A stretch of 64,000 nt of DNA from Chaetomium olivaceum (taxonomy: Eukaryota; Ascomycota; Sordariomycetes; Sordariales; Chaetomiaceae): positions 248,001-312,000 of the forward strand of contig JAYWVB010000017.1 in the NCBI GenBank assembly GCA_039881045.1, given 5' to 3'. A model generated the notes under the pieces. It was not told where the DNA came from. It did not search any database and saw nothing but the letters and a program-made list of their open reading frames with translations. The position numbers were made by a program, and so were the translations under genes. Shown here piece after piece: positions 21,801-33,431 of the stretch (within the stretch, counting starts at the first letter, position 1; each line of letters opens with the position of its first letter).

Positions 21801-24051
21801 GATATGTAGAGAGGGAGCGAGATAGGGAGAGGGAGAGAAATGAGGAGAGCGAGAGGTTTGATGACTCGGAGGAAATGGGCAGCCGGCTCGGCAACAACAA
21901 AAAGAAATTGAGCAATATCAGATTGGAACGTTGGCAGATGGAGGGAGCGAAGCATGAGGGAACCCATGGCCGGACGGCAGTTTACGACGACAACCCAAAG
22001 GACGCCAAACAGGAATGGAATCGAGCCAACACAACACTCAAGTTTGTCCCCCATGAAGCAGTAAGCACGACAAAAACGAAGAATGAACTCACGGACCAGC
22101 AAGAAGCCGTGACTATTTCAACAGAACTTGATAATAAGGACGGTGGGCATAGAAGAGGCGGATCCAAGCACTCGGAAAAGGGACTGCATATTACGGTGGA
22201 GGACGGAGTGACAAAACTTTACTTCCCTGGCAGTCACCCCGGCAGCGGAACGACGGTGGTGTTGAACGACAAGCAGCCACACAGATCTAATGCTTATGTT
22301 GAAGGAAAAGATGCGAACTTTGAGGCTATCGCGCCAAATCAAATTCGACCTCCGCGGCGCACACTCTCTCTTCCCGTCGGGAACAAATTGGAATCCAGCA
22401 TAAAGACAATTCCGATCGTGGTGGACTCACCAAGTGACGCCGTTGGACAGCAATGGTACAAATATAAGAAGAAGAAGCAGATGGAATTCAATGAGCGACG
22501 GAAGTCTCCTTATGCCACCGAAGTCAAAACGGAAGATGAGGCCGACCGTCAAGCAGAAAGAGAGTATGACGAGATAGAAGCACTCGCACCACCGCAGCTG
22601 CCACCACCGCAACCAGCAGAGCCGGAATCGAAACCGGGACCAAAGCCTGCCAACATCGATGTAGATGATACACGGTCTTCTATCCCCGAGGGAGACGAAA
22701 GGCAAACGGCGGCTGCAACGGCGATCACGACTGTGCAAAACGGCCTGGCAGCGCCAGCAATAACGATAGCAGAGTCGAAACCGGAACCTGCGACGGAACT
22801 CGCGGCGGAACCAACAGTAGAACTACCAACTGAACCCGTAACAAACCCCGAAGCGCCGCCTTTGCCAACGATAGCATCAGCCGAGCCAACGACGACTACA
22901 GCGAAGCAACAAGCAGAGTCTGGGGACCCATGGGCCGATCTATGGGCCACCTCCAAGAAGGCAAAACGCCTCCAGGCTTTGCTCGAGGCCGGGCCGGAAC
23001 CGGAACCAGAGCCCGCCACCGCCGGTGATGACATCTGGTCTTTCTCCCCCCGACCAAGGCGAAGGAAGAAGAGGTTAGACGAGTTCTTGTCCTCCACCAC
23101 AACGCAACCCCCGGAGCCTGAAACGATGCCTAGTACCGCAGACGGCAATGCCGACGAACAGCCGGCACAAAGCCCCAGCAACGAAACCTTGGAAGCCCCA
23201 AAACCGGCTCTAGTCCCGGGCCCGGCCCCGGCCCCGGTCCCAGCGCCGCAACCGCAACCGACCGCTAATACGGGGCAAGCCAGACAACAGACGAGCCTCC
23301 TAGCAGGCTGGGGCACGACCGCGCACGCGAGCGGGTGGGGCTCAACTTGGGATTGGGGGCGGCCGGCCGAAGATGTGAACATGGAGGAGTTGGCCTTTGG
23401 TGGGGAGTGGGCGCGGAGTGAGGTGAGGGCAAGGGTGATGACGAGAAGCCGGGGAAGAAGAAGAAGGAAGAGGCAGAGGGTTTGGTGGATATGCAGGCGG
23501 AGGAGGAAGGGGCGCGACAGGTAGAGCTGAAGGCAGTACGGGAGGCGGAGGAGAAGGAGGAGAAGGAGGTAGGCGAGGAGGGCGGGCTGTTGATAGAGAT
23601 GCTGGAGGAGGAGAAAATACGGAAGGGGGAGGAAATGGAACGAGAGACAAAGACTGGGGAGGAGAAAATGAAGGAGATTATGGATATCCTAGAGGACGAG
23701 GATACAGTGGAGGAGACGATGAGGGGTGGAGAGGAGATGGGAGAAACGGAGGATTTGGCGAGGGGTATAGTTGAGGAGCAGACGGGGTCCCTTGGTACGC
23801 CTATTCGAGCGCCGGACGCCGCGATGCTGCAGCTGGTTGAAGAGGCAGGGGGTGGGAAAGGGAAAGAGACGGAGAAGAAGAAAGCGGAAGGAGGATCAAC
23901 GGGGGTTAAAGCAAAGGGTGTGCGAGGGGCTGGATGGAAAAGGGGGGTTGAAGACGGTCCTGGGCGTTATGGCGTACCGCTCCCTTCCGTGCCAGTCCCT
24001 CCTGTACCAGTTCAGGTGAAGAGGCTATGGGAGGGAAGCTCCAGCGCATAG
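18892..24051 (+). CDS. very large protein of unknown function (about 1,676 aa), one frameshift
   Basis: Model: 18892-19976, intron 19977-20032 (56 bp, CTAAC branch), 20033-23422, intron 23423-23496 (74 bp, GTGAGG...CAG), 23497-24051. Exon 1 and the body are joined only if one G is added to the G5 run at 19916-19920: the frame YLTSAWG then continues as VVRNTLKALASE. After that change the total is 1,677 codons. Parts: Ser/Asp-rich N-terminus; an alpha-helical conserved core (about 225-680) containing DWEDDLEEFCRLKRLGLIKE and several TPR-like helices; a Pro-rich linker; a low-complexity Arg/Glu/Asp repeat coded at 21740-21860; a disordered region with Pro-Glu repeats; and a Glu/Lys-rich tail. 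The helical core could be a scaffold, but I do not recognise the function. The last intron could instead be a frameshift. Confidence 0.65.
21740..21860 (+). repeat. GAGAGA-rich low-complexity coding repeat
   Basis: A purine microsatellite-like tract encoding alternating Arg/Asp/Glu (RDREREQDRERERYVERERD). It lies in frame inside the large unknown protein. Confidence 0.8.
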
Positions 24052-25669
24052 CGACTTTGACGGGCTTCCGTTTTACTCGAAGACCAGGGCAGGCAGACGA
24101 AAGGGTGAATGAAGATGACGTATTTCTCTTGTAGTGGACATAGAAAAGTTTCCTAGTCAACTCATACAGTGATCGGATTGAAGCTGGTTATGTCTAGTAT
24201 GAACGGTGCAAAAGCGGCTGCGACGCGGTTATCCAAACATTGCTGTCTATATCGCTTTGTTTCTATAACAAGTCTCATCACCTCACGTTCTATAAATACG
24301 AGCCCGGGGACTCGTGCCAACCACGAACTGGCATCCTTGTTTCTTCCGCACGAAGTTGGCTCACCCAACACAGCGAACAACCACCATCGAGCCATAACAA
24401 CGGGATCCGAGATAACCCCACGATATCAAGCTAGTCCCTCCCGCTGTCGGGGTCCCCCTAGTCCTGCCTCTTCTCACAAAACGGGCCGTGAGCCCAGTTG
24501 CCGTTGCTCGCAGGCGTCCGTGGGAGGAGCGCAACGCGGCCGGAATGGAAGAGGCACAATGCTAAGGATTTGTTTAAATTATACGGAGCTCGTTCAGAAG
24601 GTAAGTTACGCTGAAGGGAGATGGGGTGATCTGGATCCGGTGGGTGAACGCATCTTCGCGCGCTCCTCGCATCATTACACATCTTCCGCCAGCCGGAGGG
24701 CGATTGATTCCCCGGCCATGCCAACCACGAGTTATTGGAGATATCATTTTCATCGACAACGGAATCTGCCAACTTGCAGGGCTGTCCCAGTCCGTTGCCG
24801 AGTTTACACGGATGGACATCTGCGCAGATCAGGACGTGCGCCGAAATCCACTGGCTCTAGACACCTTTGACGATTACTCGAGATGTTTTGGGTTTCGAGG
24901 AGATGACGCGCCCCCGTTCTATGACGGGGACGGAGTTGGCCGATCAATAGTTCGCTCCGTTAAACGTGCTTGCACCGGGTAGCTGTATTGGTCCGATATA
25001 TACACCAATATCAATGTGAGCATTTGTCCATATAATACTTGATAGGGTGGAGTCGTGGTTGAGTTTGTTGGGGCTCGGGATGATGACTGCGTACGAAGTC
25101 ATGACTGTGTATGGAGGAGGCCTGAGAATTGCATGTGACGCCTTGCGTCGTTCATGCATGTCAATGGATGCTTCGGGGAAAGCGGCGTTCGGTGCTGCAA
25201 CGCCCGACTCACCCCGCATCCGTCCCCCTGTGGGCCCTGTCCCGTGGACTCTCAGTGGCTGGCCCAGATGACAGGGTAGCCTTGGCAGGTGCCAAGACCT
25301 TCCAGATCCCAACAAAAACGGGTGTTGCCTTTTGGAGTGCCAGTGAGTGCTCAGCCAAGTGCCAGCTCCCGCCAGCACCCGCTCCGCCTGGTCTGCAGCC
25401 TAGAGCTCCAATTCGAGTAACCCACGAATGAAGAGGCCGCACATGGCGCAGTGACTTCCTCCTCTTCGACGTCTCACCTGCTGCAGCCGCGTGCCTGGCG
25501 CTCTGAGACCCTCCAGGTTAGGGGACTGGTGACCGTACCCGCTTGGCGTTTTCGGCGTTCGTCGTTGTTTAAACCAAAGGGGCACCCAACCAACTCTTCC
25601 CGATCCCCGATTTCCGTTTCCTGTTTTCCACCACACCGGCGATCAGAACCATCATCGCCAAAATCCAAC
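24052..25669. other. 1.6-kb intergenic region
   Basis: Holds the 3' flank of the large gene and the 5' region of the TLC-domain gene. Open frames at 24169-24870 (+) and 24944-25378 (-) lack supporting features. A donor-like GTAAGT at 24601 has no convincing partner exon. I call no gene. Confidence 0.5.
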
Positions 25670-26820
25670 ATGCGCGATCCGTTCCCACCGATCCCGGCCC
25701 TGAGCCGGGCCATCGAGCCTCTGGCCGAGCGCCTCGGCATGCAGACGCTGCCGCTCCATATCCACGAGGTCGTCGGCGCCGCCCTGCTCTACACCTTCAT
25801 CCAGGTTGTCGTCTCGCCCGTCCTGTCGACCCGCTTCTTCCCGCAACACTACCCGCGTCATGACCGAGCCAAGAAGGCCAACTGGGACACCCACGTCGTC
25901 TCGCTTGTCCAGAGCTTGCTGATCAACGTGCTGGCCCTGTGGGTCATGTTCGTCGATGAGGAGCGTCAGGCCATGGATTTCGAGCAGCGCATCTGGGGAT
26001 ACACCGGAGGATGCGGCCTGATCCAGGGGCTGGCCACGGGCTACTTCATCTGGGATCTGGGCATCACGATCCTGAATTTGGACATCTTTGGCTTGGGGCT
26101 GCTTGCCCATGCCGTCAGTGCCCTGGCGGTATACACCCTCGGCTTCGTACGTTGCCCTCTCTCTCCCTTCTCCCTAACCCGGCCTCCCATCATGGAGCTA
26201 ACCCGCCCGTGCCCCAGCGCCCCTACATCAACTTCTACTCGCCCGTTTTCATCCTCTACGAACTCTCCACCCCCTTCCTCAACATCCACTGGTTCTTCGA
26301 CAAACTCAACATGACCGGCTCCAAGCCCCAGCTCTACAACGGCATCGCCCTGCTCGTAACCTTCTTTTCGTGCCGCCTGGTGTGGGGTACCTACCAATCA
26401 ATAATGGTGTACGCCGACATGTGGAAATCTCTCACGCAGGCGCCCTCGCCCGAGTACCTGGCCGCGGCCTTCGCTGACCCAGCCACCGCCGCCGACCCGA
26501 ACACCAACCTCATGTTCTTTGCCCGCGACGCCGCGCCCATCCCGCTTGCCCTGACCGCCGTCTACGTCGCGAGCAACCTCGTCCTCAACTCGCTCAACTG
26601 GTTCTGGTTCGTCAAGATGGTCGCTGCCGTGAGGAAGCGCTTCGAGCCCCCCAAGCCCGGTGCCGCCGCTGGAAAGCGTGAGGCTATGCCGGTGGAGGCC
26701 GCGAAGGCGTCTGGTCTGGACGAGAAGGACCGGCTTGCGGCGAGGCACCGCAGGGCGCCGTCGATTATTGAGGATGTGGTGCCGGATACGGAGGAGTTGA
26801 GGGAGGGCACGATTCAGTGA
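25670..26820 (+). CDS. TLC-domain (TRAM-LAG1-CLN8) membrane protein
   Basis: Multi-pass ER-type membrane protein with a TLC domain; relatives (TLCD4/TMEM56-like) are linked to lipid homeostasis, but the reaction is not established. Exon 1 is 25670-26146, a 71-bp intron spans 26147-26217, and exon 2 is 26218-26820, giving 359 residues. About six to seven hydrophobic helices are visible, for example VVGAALLYTFIQVVVSPVLS, LVQSLLINVLALWVMFVDEE and LALTAVYVASNLVLNSLNWF. The TLC signature includes GYFIWDLGITILN and the later INFYSPVFILYELSTPFLNIHW, in which Glu/Pro/His placement is typical. It is not a ceramide synthase: the HHXXDXXXXXXXH motif of Lag1 is absent. The tail is basic and soluble (KRFEPPKPG..., RHRRAPSIIED). 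Confidence 0.88.
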
Positions 26821-27146
26821 GGGGGGTTTCTTAGGATTCTAGAGAGATTGGAGATGTAACTTGTGATAGACGGTGTATGGATGGGGAGGGAGAGTAATGT
26901 TTTGGGCTGTGTATTACGATGATACGGCATGGCACGGGATATAAGGTCGGGTCGGGTCGGGTCGCCTGGGATGGGATGTTGTTCGGGCTCATTTCTTTGC
27001 TCTTCTACTCCCTGTGTGGGCTGGCTTTGGGAGTTGTGATTGGATTTAGAAGTCAATCTACGAAATCGTTTTCAATAAGTGCTAACAGTAACCACTGCCA
27101 TACATGCTGGGTGACATACCCCTCCGAGCCGAACCCAATACTAAAA
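26821..27146. other. short intergenic spacer
   Basis: 3' flank of the TLC gene and presumed promoter of the kinase gene. It includes a GGGTC tandem at 26948-26964 (GTCGGGTCGGGTCGGGTC). No gene. Confidence 0.6.
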
Positions 27147-27206
27147 ATGACCTCCCCCTCCCACCCTAGAAACTCAGAATCCGGACCAGGCCGATACCCA
27201 AACACA

Positions 27207-28295
27207 ATGTCCCGCTTCGAAGTCGGCCACATCTTCCGGGGCAAGAGATTCTCTTACACGATCACCGCTTCTCTTCGCAACCGTCCCGGTGGGCCATGGC
27301 TTGCAACGTCCGTAACCAATTCATCATCGCCGTCACGCACGAATGTATCACTGATATCAAGCAGTAACCCAACTCGGCAGCGTTTCGTGGTGAAAACCGC
27401 TCCAGAAACCGGCTTCAGAAAGAAGCCCAAGCACTCCAGCTTTTCCAGGAATGTGGCTCACTTCGCCAGTTGGTCGATGAGATCCAAGATCCACCCTCAT
27501 TGGTACTAGAATATATTGACAACACCGTTCTAGATTTGGTGATAAAGAACAAGCTCGCACGGGTCGAGGCAAAGCGTGCTCTCAAAGCGGCCGCGCAGGC
27601 GCTTGCCGCATTGCACGACAAGAACATTGTGCACACAGGTGTGCTCAAGATCCCAATAAGCAATCGAATTTGGGAGCATGACGAGCTAATCTGATATACC
27701 GCTTCCCTGTAGATGTCAAACCGGACAATATTTGGGCCAAACACAACACTCCTGGCGTCACTGTGTACAAACTCAGTGACCTCGGCGACTGTTCATCGCT
27801 AGATGTGCCCTCAAATGACGGGGGTCACTTGATCGGCGCCGAGATCTTCTGTGTCCCGGAGGTGCTTCTTGGGATTCCATGGACGACCAAAGCCGATATT
27901 TGGGCACTCGGTGCTACAGTAAGTATTCCTCATTCTTTTGTACCAACCTTCTAACATCGCCTAAAGGGAATGACTCTTATAACAAGGGGCTATGTCTTTC
28001 TCCCCAGAAATCCCCACCCCCCAAAGATCCGCGGTTATCCCAAGCCGTCCTCCAAATCCAGAACGACTTCTACGGGCCCACCAGCAGAGAGGCATTTCGT
28101 GGTCTAGCAAAGGACTCGATGTCACCCCAACTACAGAAGTTTGAAGAAACCTGCCGCCCATTTCCCCTCTCGGATGCATCCCCGCTTGTTAGTCAGGAAG
28201 ATGTCGAATTCTTCAGTTGCATCATGAAGATCGACCCAAGAAAGCGCCCACTAGCCATGGAGATTTTACAGCATCCGTGGTTCGACGGCGTTTAG
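27207..28295 (+). CDS. atypical protein-kinase-like protein, two frameshifts
   Basis: Protein-kinase fold. Model: 27207-27638, intron 27639-27712, 27713-27918, intron 27919-27966, 27967-28295; an upstream in-frame ATG at 27147 is possible. Kinase landmarks: beta-3 lysine in QRFVVKTA; alpha-C/hinge DPPSLVLEYIDNTVL; catalytic loop HTDVKPDN (Thr for Arg of HRD, Asp and Asn kept); metal-binding loop LSDLGD (DLG for DFG); FCVPEV in place of APE; alpha-F DIWALGAT; and C-lobe end KIDPRKRPLAMEILQHPWF. The frame breaks once after KTAPETG (near 27405-27409) and once in or beside the C6 run at about 28014-28022. Adding one G and one C gives 323 codons. For the second break, an alternative acceptor at 28006-28007 also restores frame but deletes part of alpha-F. 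Pseudogene and sequence error are both possible. Confidence 0.6.
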
Positions 28296-29703
28296 AGAGC
28301 CCACTCATCTCACCAGCGAACCGCACCCTGGAACAAACGAGCCAGCCCTGAAAATATCCTTCAGTTCGGTTTTCCCGTGTATCAACGAAGCCGTATTTAT
28401 GTCGGGCGCCAGAGACCTATCCAGCACGGGCGCGGTTGTCACGCGAGAGGAAGAGAAAGAAATAGACCACGACATATTCCCGAAAGACCTTAGCAATGCC
28501 GAGACTCGACGCGTTCACCCTCGCTGTTGGGGATGACCGCGGTATGGCGTTTGTCATTGCCATGTTCCGTTTTCAAGTTCATTATCGTTCGGGCCCTGAG
28601 TAAAGACTGGGTCCTGGCCCAACAATGTTGCATGTGATGACCTCTCGAGACGGACGAAAGCCCAACTATGTAGGAGCAACCTTCAGGCCAACATCCAGAC
28701 GAAATAGCAGCGAAACAAGGATTTTGGTTGGTGATTCCGTGATCCAACTTGGGAGAGCCGCAGGGGATGCGTATATTCTCATGCTTCCGGAAGCGCATAA
28801 CATGCCGTTGTGCTTCAACTGATCGGGAGAGTCATGCTTCGGGGTGGCATTCAATGGTTCAGGTCACCGGCGTCGAAGCCGAAGAAGTCCTTTAGTCAGT
28901 GTCCCATCCATACCGGTCAAGTCAGAGGCTTAGGGGTAGACAAACGACAAAAGGTCTTCAGAACAGTAACGTGTAATATGACTAGGTAATTGATAATAGT
29001 TAGGGGTTGGAATACGTAGGTACAGAAAATGGGAAGTTGTTTTAGGCCGGTAGGTAGGTGAGGGTAGGTCGACAAAGCAAAAGCGGTGTATGAGTGTGTG
29101 AGTGTGTGTGAGTGCGGGCGTGGGTGACAGAAAAAACAAGGCAAACAAAAAAACAAGCGCAGCGGAACGCTCATGGCCGACTGACATGCTGCGCAGAACC
29201 CAAGCAGACGATAACCTCCCCACCCCTCCTTCTTTCTCTACTCTCTCCGTCTCCAGTCTCTTCTCTTCCACTCCTCCACTGTCTCTTCTATCATCTCTCT
29301 CCTCCTCTCGCCTCCCTCCGTTCTCCCCGTCCCTCCCCTCTCTTCTCTTCTCCCCTGGCCTTCCCCAGCCGAGTTGACATGCCCTGCCACTGCCGCCTCA
29401 CCCATTCAGAACCACCCAGAACCTCTTGTGTAGCCCTAACAAGCTGGGCAGAGCCGAAGGCGCAGGAAGCCGAATCAGCCTCCCTGCGACCTCGATTCTG
29501 TGTGGCATGCTGTCCGGTAAGGCTCTCGGCCCTGCTGACGTGAACTACCCCTGATACTCGAAGTTCTGGCTGCCAGGGGCAGAGGCGTTTCCTCCGAATT
29601 GTTGTGAACCCTTTTGAAGTCGCAGATATACCAGCTAACTGGCTGCCAGGTGCAGGATGGACAACCCTAAAGGGTGTTCACTCGGTGTGGGAGTAGTAGT
29701 TGA
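28296..29703. other. 1.4-kb intergenic region with a strong pyrimidine tract
   Basis: Lies between the kinase gene (+) and the 3' end of SLA1 (-), that is, between convergent genes. A C/T-rich stretch occupies about 29215-29375, resembling fungal promoter/5'-leader pyrimidine tracts. An ATG follows at 29379, but the frame behind it is short and featureless. GT-rich dinucleotide runs occur near 29088-29120. No gene called. Confidence 0.5.
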
Positions 29704-32700
29704 TCAAAACCCGAACGGGTTATCCGGCGCTGTAACACACACCGTGGTTAGCCAACAATCCCTTTACATTCCCACCACAAACGCAGGAAACGAGAAAGAA
29801 AAGGGGAAGAAAACTTACTAGCAGCAGCCAAATTCGCCCGCCTCCCCGTGGCCTGCGGCGCCAACTTCTTCGCCCCCTCCGTCACGCCAAACCTAACCGG
29901 CGGCGGCGGGCCCGTCTGCTGGGGCACAAGCGGCTGCACTTGCTGCTGTTGCTGCTGCTGCGGCTGCATTCCACCACCAAACCCAGTAGCCTGCGGCTGC
30001 ATCTGTTGCTGCATGCCACCGCCCATACCCATCTGACCCATACCCATGGCCGTCCGCTGCGGTTCAAGCGGCTGCGGCAAGCCAGTCATTTGCGGCTGCA
30101 TTTGCTGCTGTTGGGGGAAGCCGCCCATGAAACCCGTGGGTTGGACCTGCATGGGTCCCATGCCCGTAGGCTGGGGCATGAACGGGCCCTGGAAGCCGGT
30201 CTGCTGCGGTTGCATGCCAGTCATCATGGGCATCATTGGTTGTTGCTGTTGCTGCATAGCGGTGTACTGCTGCTGGAGGCGGGCCTGGGAGAGGTCGTTC
30301 AGGCTTTGGCCAGGGGGGGCAACTTGAGAGTAGCCTGTCATCTGGGGCTGGAGGGGCGGCGGGGCGAAAGCGCTGGGTTGGACGGACTGCGGTGCGGAGA
30401 GGGGTCGTGAGGGCGGAGGGGGCGGCATCAGGCCGCCTTGGCCTTGGGCGTATTGCGGTGCCATGGGTCGTTGCCGGGCAATGTTTTGTGGCAGCTGCTG
30501 GGCGTATTGAGATTGTTGTGGCTGGCCGTTGACGGCGGGCGGTTGCATCCCACTGAAGAAGCCGGGGGTGGCGCCAGTAGGCTGGGCAATCTGGGCCGGG
30601 GCCGGGGCGGGTGCTGTAGCCGGCGCCAAGTTCAGGGCTGGTGGGGGGGCTGGCGGCTGGGCCTTTTCAGGTGTCAAAGGCTGAGTCAACAGTGACAACT
30701 CTTGCATCGACCCGGTGAGCTTAGCTGTGCTCGGTGCCGGAGCAGCAGTCGGAGCAGCGGCGGGAGCGGGGGCTGGGGCTGCCGGCGCCTGTTGGGGAGC
30801 CGGTTCCGGAGTCTTGGACGGCTTAACGTCCCACGCATCGTCATCGAACCCTCCAGCGGGCTTTGAAGCCGCTGGGGCCGCTGCCGCCGTCGGCGAAGAC
30901 GCGGCTTTGGCTTCAGCCGGAGACGAGTCCTTCTGCGAAGAGAAGGCGTTCGGATCAACGGTATTGTTGGTCTCAACCGGAGGAGCCGGGCGTCCTTTCC
31001 TGGTGTTATTCCGTAGCGCGCCGCCCGGGCCAGAAAACAGCCCGCCACTAGGCTCTTCTTCCCCCTTCTTACGATAATACTTTGTATCCAAATACCGCAT
31101 CACCTTGATGATATCACCCTCACGGAACCCGAGGTTCCGCAACACGGAAGCGTCCACGTCGGGCAGGACACTCTCGTCCATAGACTCCCTGTCAAAAGCC
31201 TGGGCGTACCGCTCACACAGCCCCGGCTGGACCTCGCAATTCAGGAAGAACTGGAACCAGTCGTAGTCCGACTTCTTGGGCTCGATGGAAGCGCCAACCT
31301 TGGCAGCCGGGGGCTTGCGCGAGCTCTCGCTCGGCGTAGCCCTTTTCTTGAGGTCGGACAGCGGCTTGTCTTCGTCGAGGGAGATACCGGTGACGCGCTC
31401 GACATACTCCAGGTCCTCGAGCGACATCTTGGCAACGGGCACGGCGATGCGGACGCCGTTGAGCTTATGGAGGTTGAGCTTGCCGTCCTTCATGCCGAGG
31501 AACTGGGCGTCGACCGTGAATGACTTGGAGCGGTCTGTCCATGAGCGGACCTTGGAGGGATCGGGTTCTGGGTGGGTTAGCAGGCTATTATGAACTAAAA
31601 CAGTCTAAAAAATAGCCGGGTAAGACTCACTCGACTTTCCGTTGGACCTGGACGAGCCCGAGGCCTCGGCACGGCCGTTCTCGCGTCTGCTTCGCTGTTG
31701 CGACTCGGTGTTACCCAGTCTGGCCGACAGACTACTACTCCGGTCGGGCAGGGGCAATCCAGGGCCTACCTCTGATCTCGATTTTTCCCTCTCTCTCTGG
31801 TCCTCCCGCTGTCCAGCCTTGATGGCTTCCTTGGTCAAGCGCGCCTCGTCAAGGCGGTTCTGTTCGATGGTTGATTTGCCCGCGGAGCCGAGAAGGCGGT
31901 CGCGACGGGGGTGTCGATGATCCCGGTGACCTCGATGTAGCTGCTCGGCACGACGCCCTCTCGCTGGTTCTTCACGCGGCGTACCATCCACCACTCGTCG
32001 CTCTTGGTGTCGTCCAGAATAATGACCTCATCGCCGATGCCGACGGTCACCTCATCGTCACCCTGGGCCATGAAGTCGTACTGGATGACGCCCTTCTTCT
32101 GCTGTATCGCCCTTGGGCCCGTGGCGGCCATGATCACCTCCCTCAAGCCCTCGGCCTTCACGGCACCGGCCAGTTCGCCGAGCATGGAGACGATCTCTTC
32201 GGCGGTGTCCTTTGCGCCCGCGTGGAAGTCGATGCTCTTGCTCGGCTTGACCAGCTCCATGAAGACGTGCTTTCCCTCGCGCGAGTAGTGCGTCATGCGA
32301 TCGGCCGTCCACTCCAGTGAGGGTCCATCCTGGGCGTACTCGGGAGCGATCATGATGATGCCCGTCCGGAGGTTGATACCCAGGGTGGTCGGCATCTTCT
32401 TCTTCTTGCCCATGATGGACATCATCTCGTTGATGTTGTACATGTGGAAGTCGCCGGGGGTGAGAGGTTCCGTTTTGGGGGTTTGTGGCTGCTCGTCATA
32501 GTCGCCACGGCTGTGGCGGTCATTGCGATGGCTGTACTCATTGCGGCTGCTGTACTCATTGCGACTGCTGCGCTCATCACGACTCCTGTAATCGTCACGA
32601 CTGCGCTGCTCCACCGGCGGGGACGGACGGGGAGGCTCTACCGAAACGTGCGAGTCGCCGCGCGGCCGGGCCGGGAGCGGTGGGGACTTGACCTCGGCAT

Positions 32701-33431
32701 CGGATTCCTCGGAGGCGTACTGGTTTCGGGGCGGGAGATCGAGCGGCGCAGGGGCGGTTGTGCAGCCGAACTCGCGCGGGCCGCCATCATACCAGCGATC
32801 ATAGTCGCTGGGTTGGGGGCAGCCGGCGTATCAGGCGTGCTCGGCTCGGGGGCGGGAGCCGGGTTCCTGGCAGGAAGGGGCGGGCTCTGTACGTCGTTGC
32901 TGGGGGTACGCGCGGGGAGGGGGGGCGGCGCGGGCGCGGGCGCCTCATCTTCCTGCTCCTCCTTGGCCGTGGCATCCCCTAGCTCGATGTAGTTGGCGGG
33001 AACGAAGCCATAGTCCCCTTCGTGTCCTACCAAAATCCAATCCGGATCTGTCGTATCAAAGACCTCAAGCTGCGCATCCTCAGGGAACGACAGCTCCTCG
33101 TCGGTCTGCCTGGTGTATTCGTAGAGAGCGCGGGCTTTCGCCTGGGGTTGGACCTAAACACAAAGGCAAAACCAGCCATGTCAGCACGCGCGATTCCCCA
33201 GCATGTGAGCGAAAGAGTGCAAACTGCACATACCTCCTCGATGTAATTGTTCGGGATCAGGCCGACCGGCTCCTCCTCATCATCGCCAGTCGCCTTCTTC
33301 TTGGCCTTCCACCAGTCGTCATCGGTGCTCTTTTCCAGCACGTAGAGCAGGTCCCCCTCGGTAATCTGTAGCTCGCCCTCGCCCTGGGGGGCGTAGTCGT
33401 AGACGGCCTTGTAGACGCCGACGAAGCCCAT
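29704..33431 (-). CDS. SLA1: actin-cytoskeleton/endocytic adaptor Sla1, two frameshifts
   Basis: Cortical endocytic coat adaptor that links cargo and clathrin to Las17/Arp2/3 actin assembly. Exons: 33234-33431, 31631-33153, 29819-31567, 29704-29729. Adding one C to each of two C5 runs (sense strand; + strand G runs at 32815-32819 and 31907-31911) gives 1,166 codons. Domains: SH3-1 about 3-66 (YDYAPQGEGELQ), SH3-2 about 71-130, SH3-3 about 420-475 (VTVGIGDEVIILDD), SHD1 about 575-640 (PDPSKVRSWTDRS), SAM-like SHD2 about 675-738. The C-terminus is Gln/Pro-rich with about ten LxxQxTG-type motifs, the Ark1/Prk1 kinase consensus. The 26-nt last exon encodes a terminal NPFGF, an EH-domain-binding NPF motif. 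Introns are 80, 63 and 89 bp. Confidence 0.92.

Noticed and set aside
22549..23382. 277-aa minus-strand frame
   Set aside because: Antisense of the Pro/Glu-rich part of the large unknown gene; Gly/Ser/Ala-rich composition with no domain.
24169..24870. 233-aa plus-strand frame
   Set aside because: Featureless composition; overlapped by other frames; no start context or introns of note.
27919..28007. Using the CCCCAG acceptor as the definitive kinase exon start
   Set aside because: It restores the frame but deletes part of helix F; kept only as an alternative.
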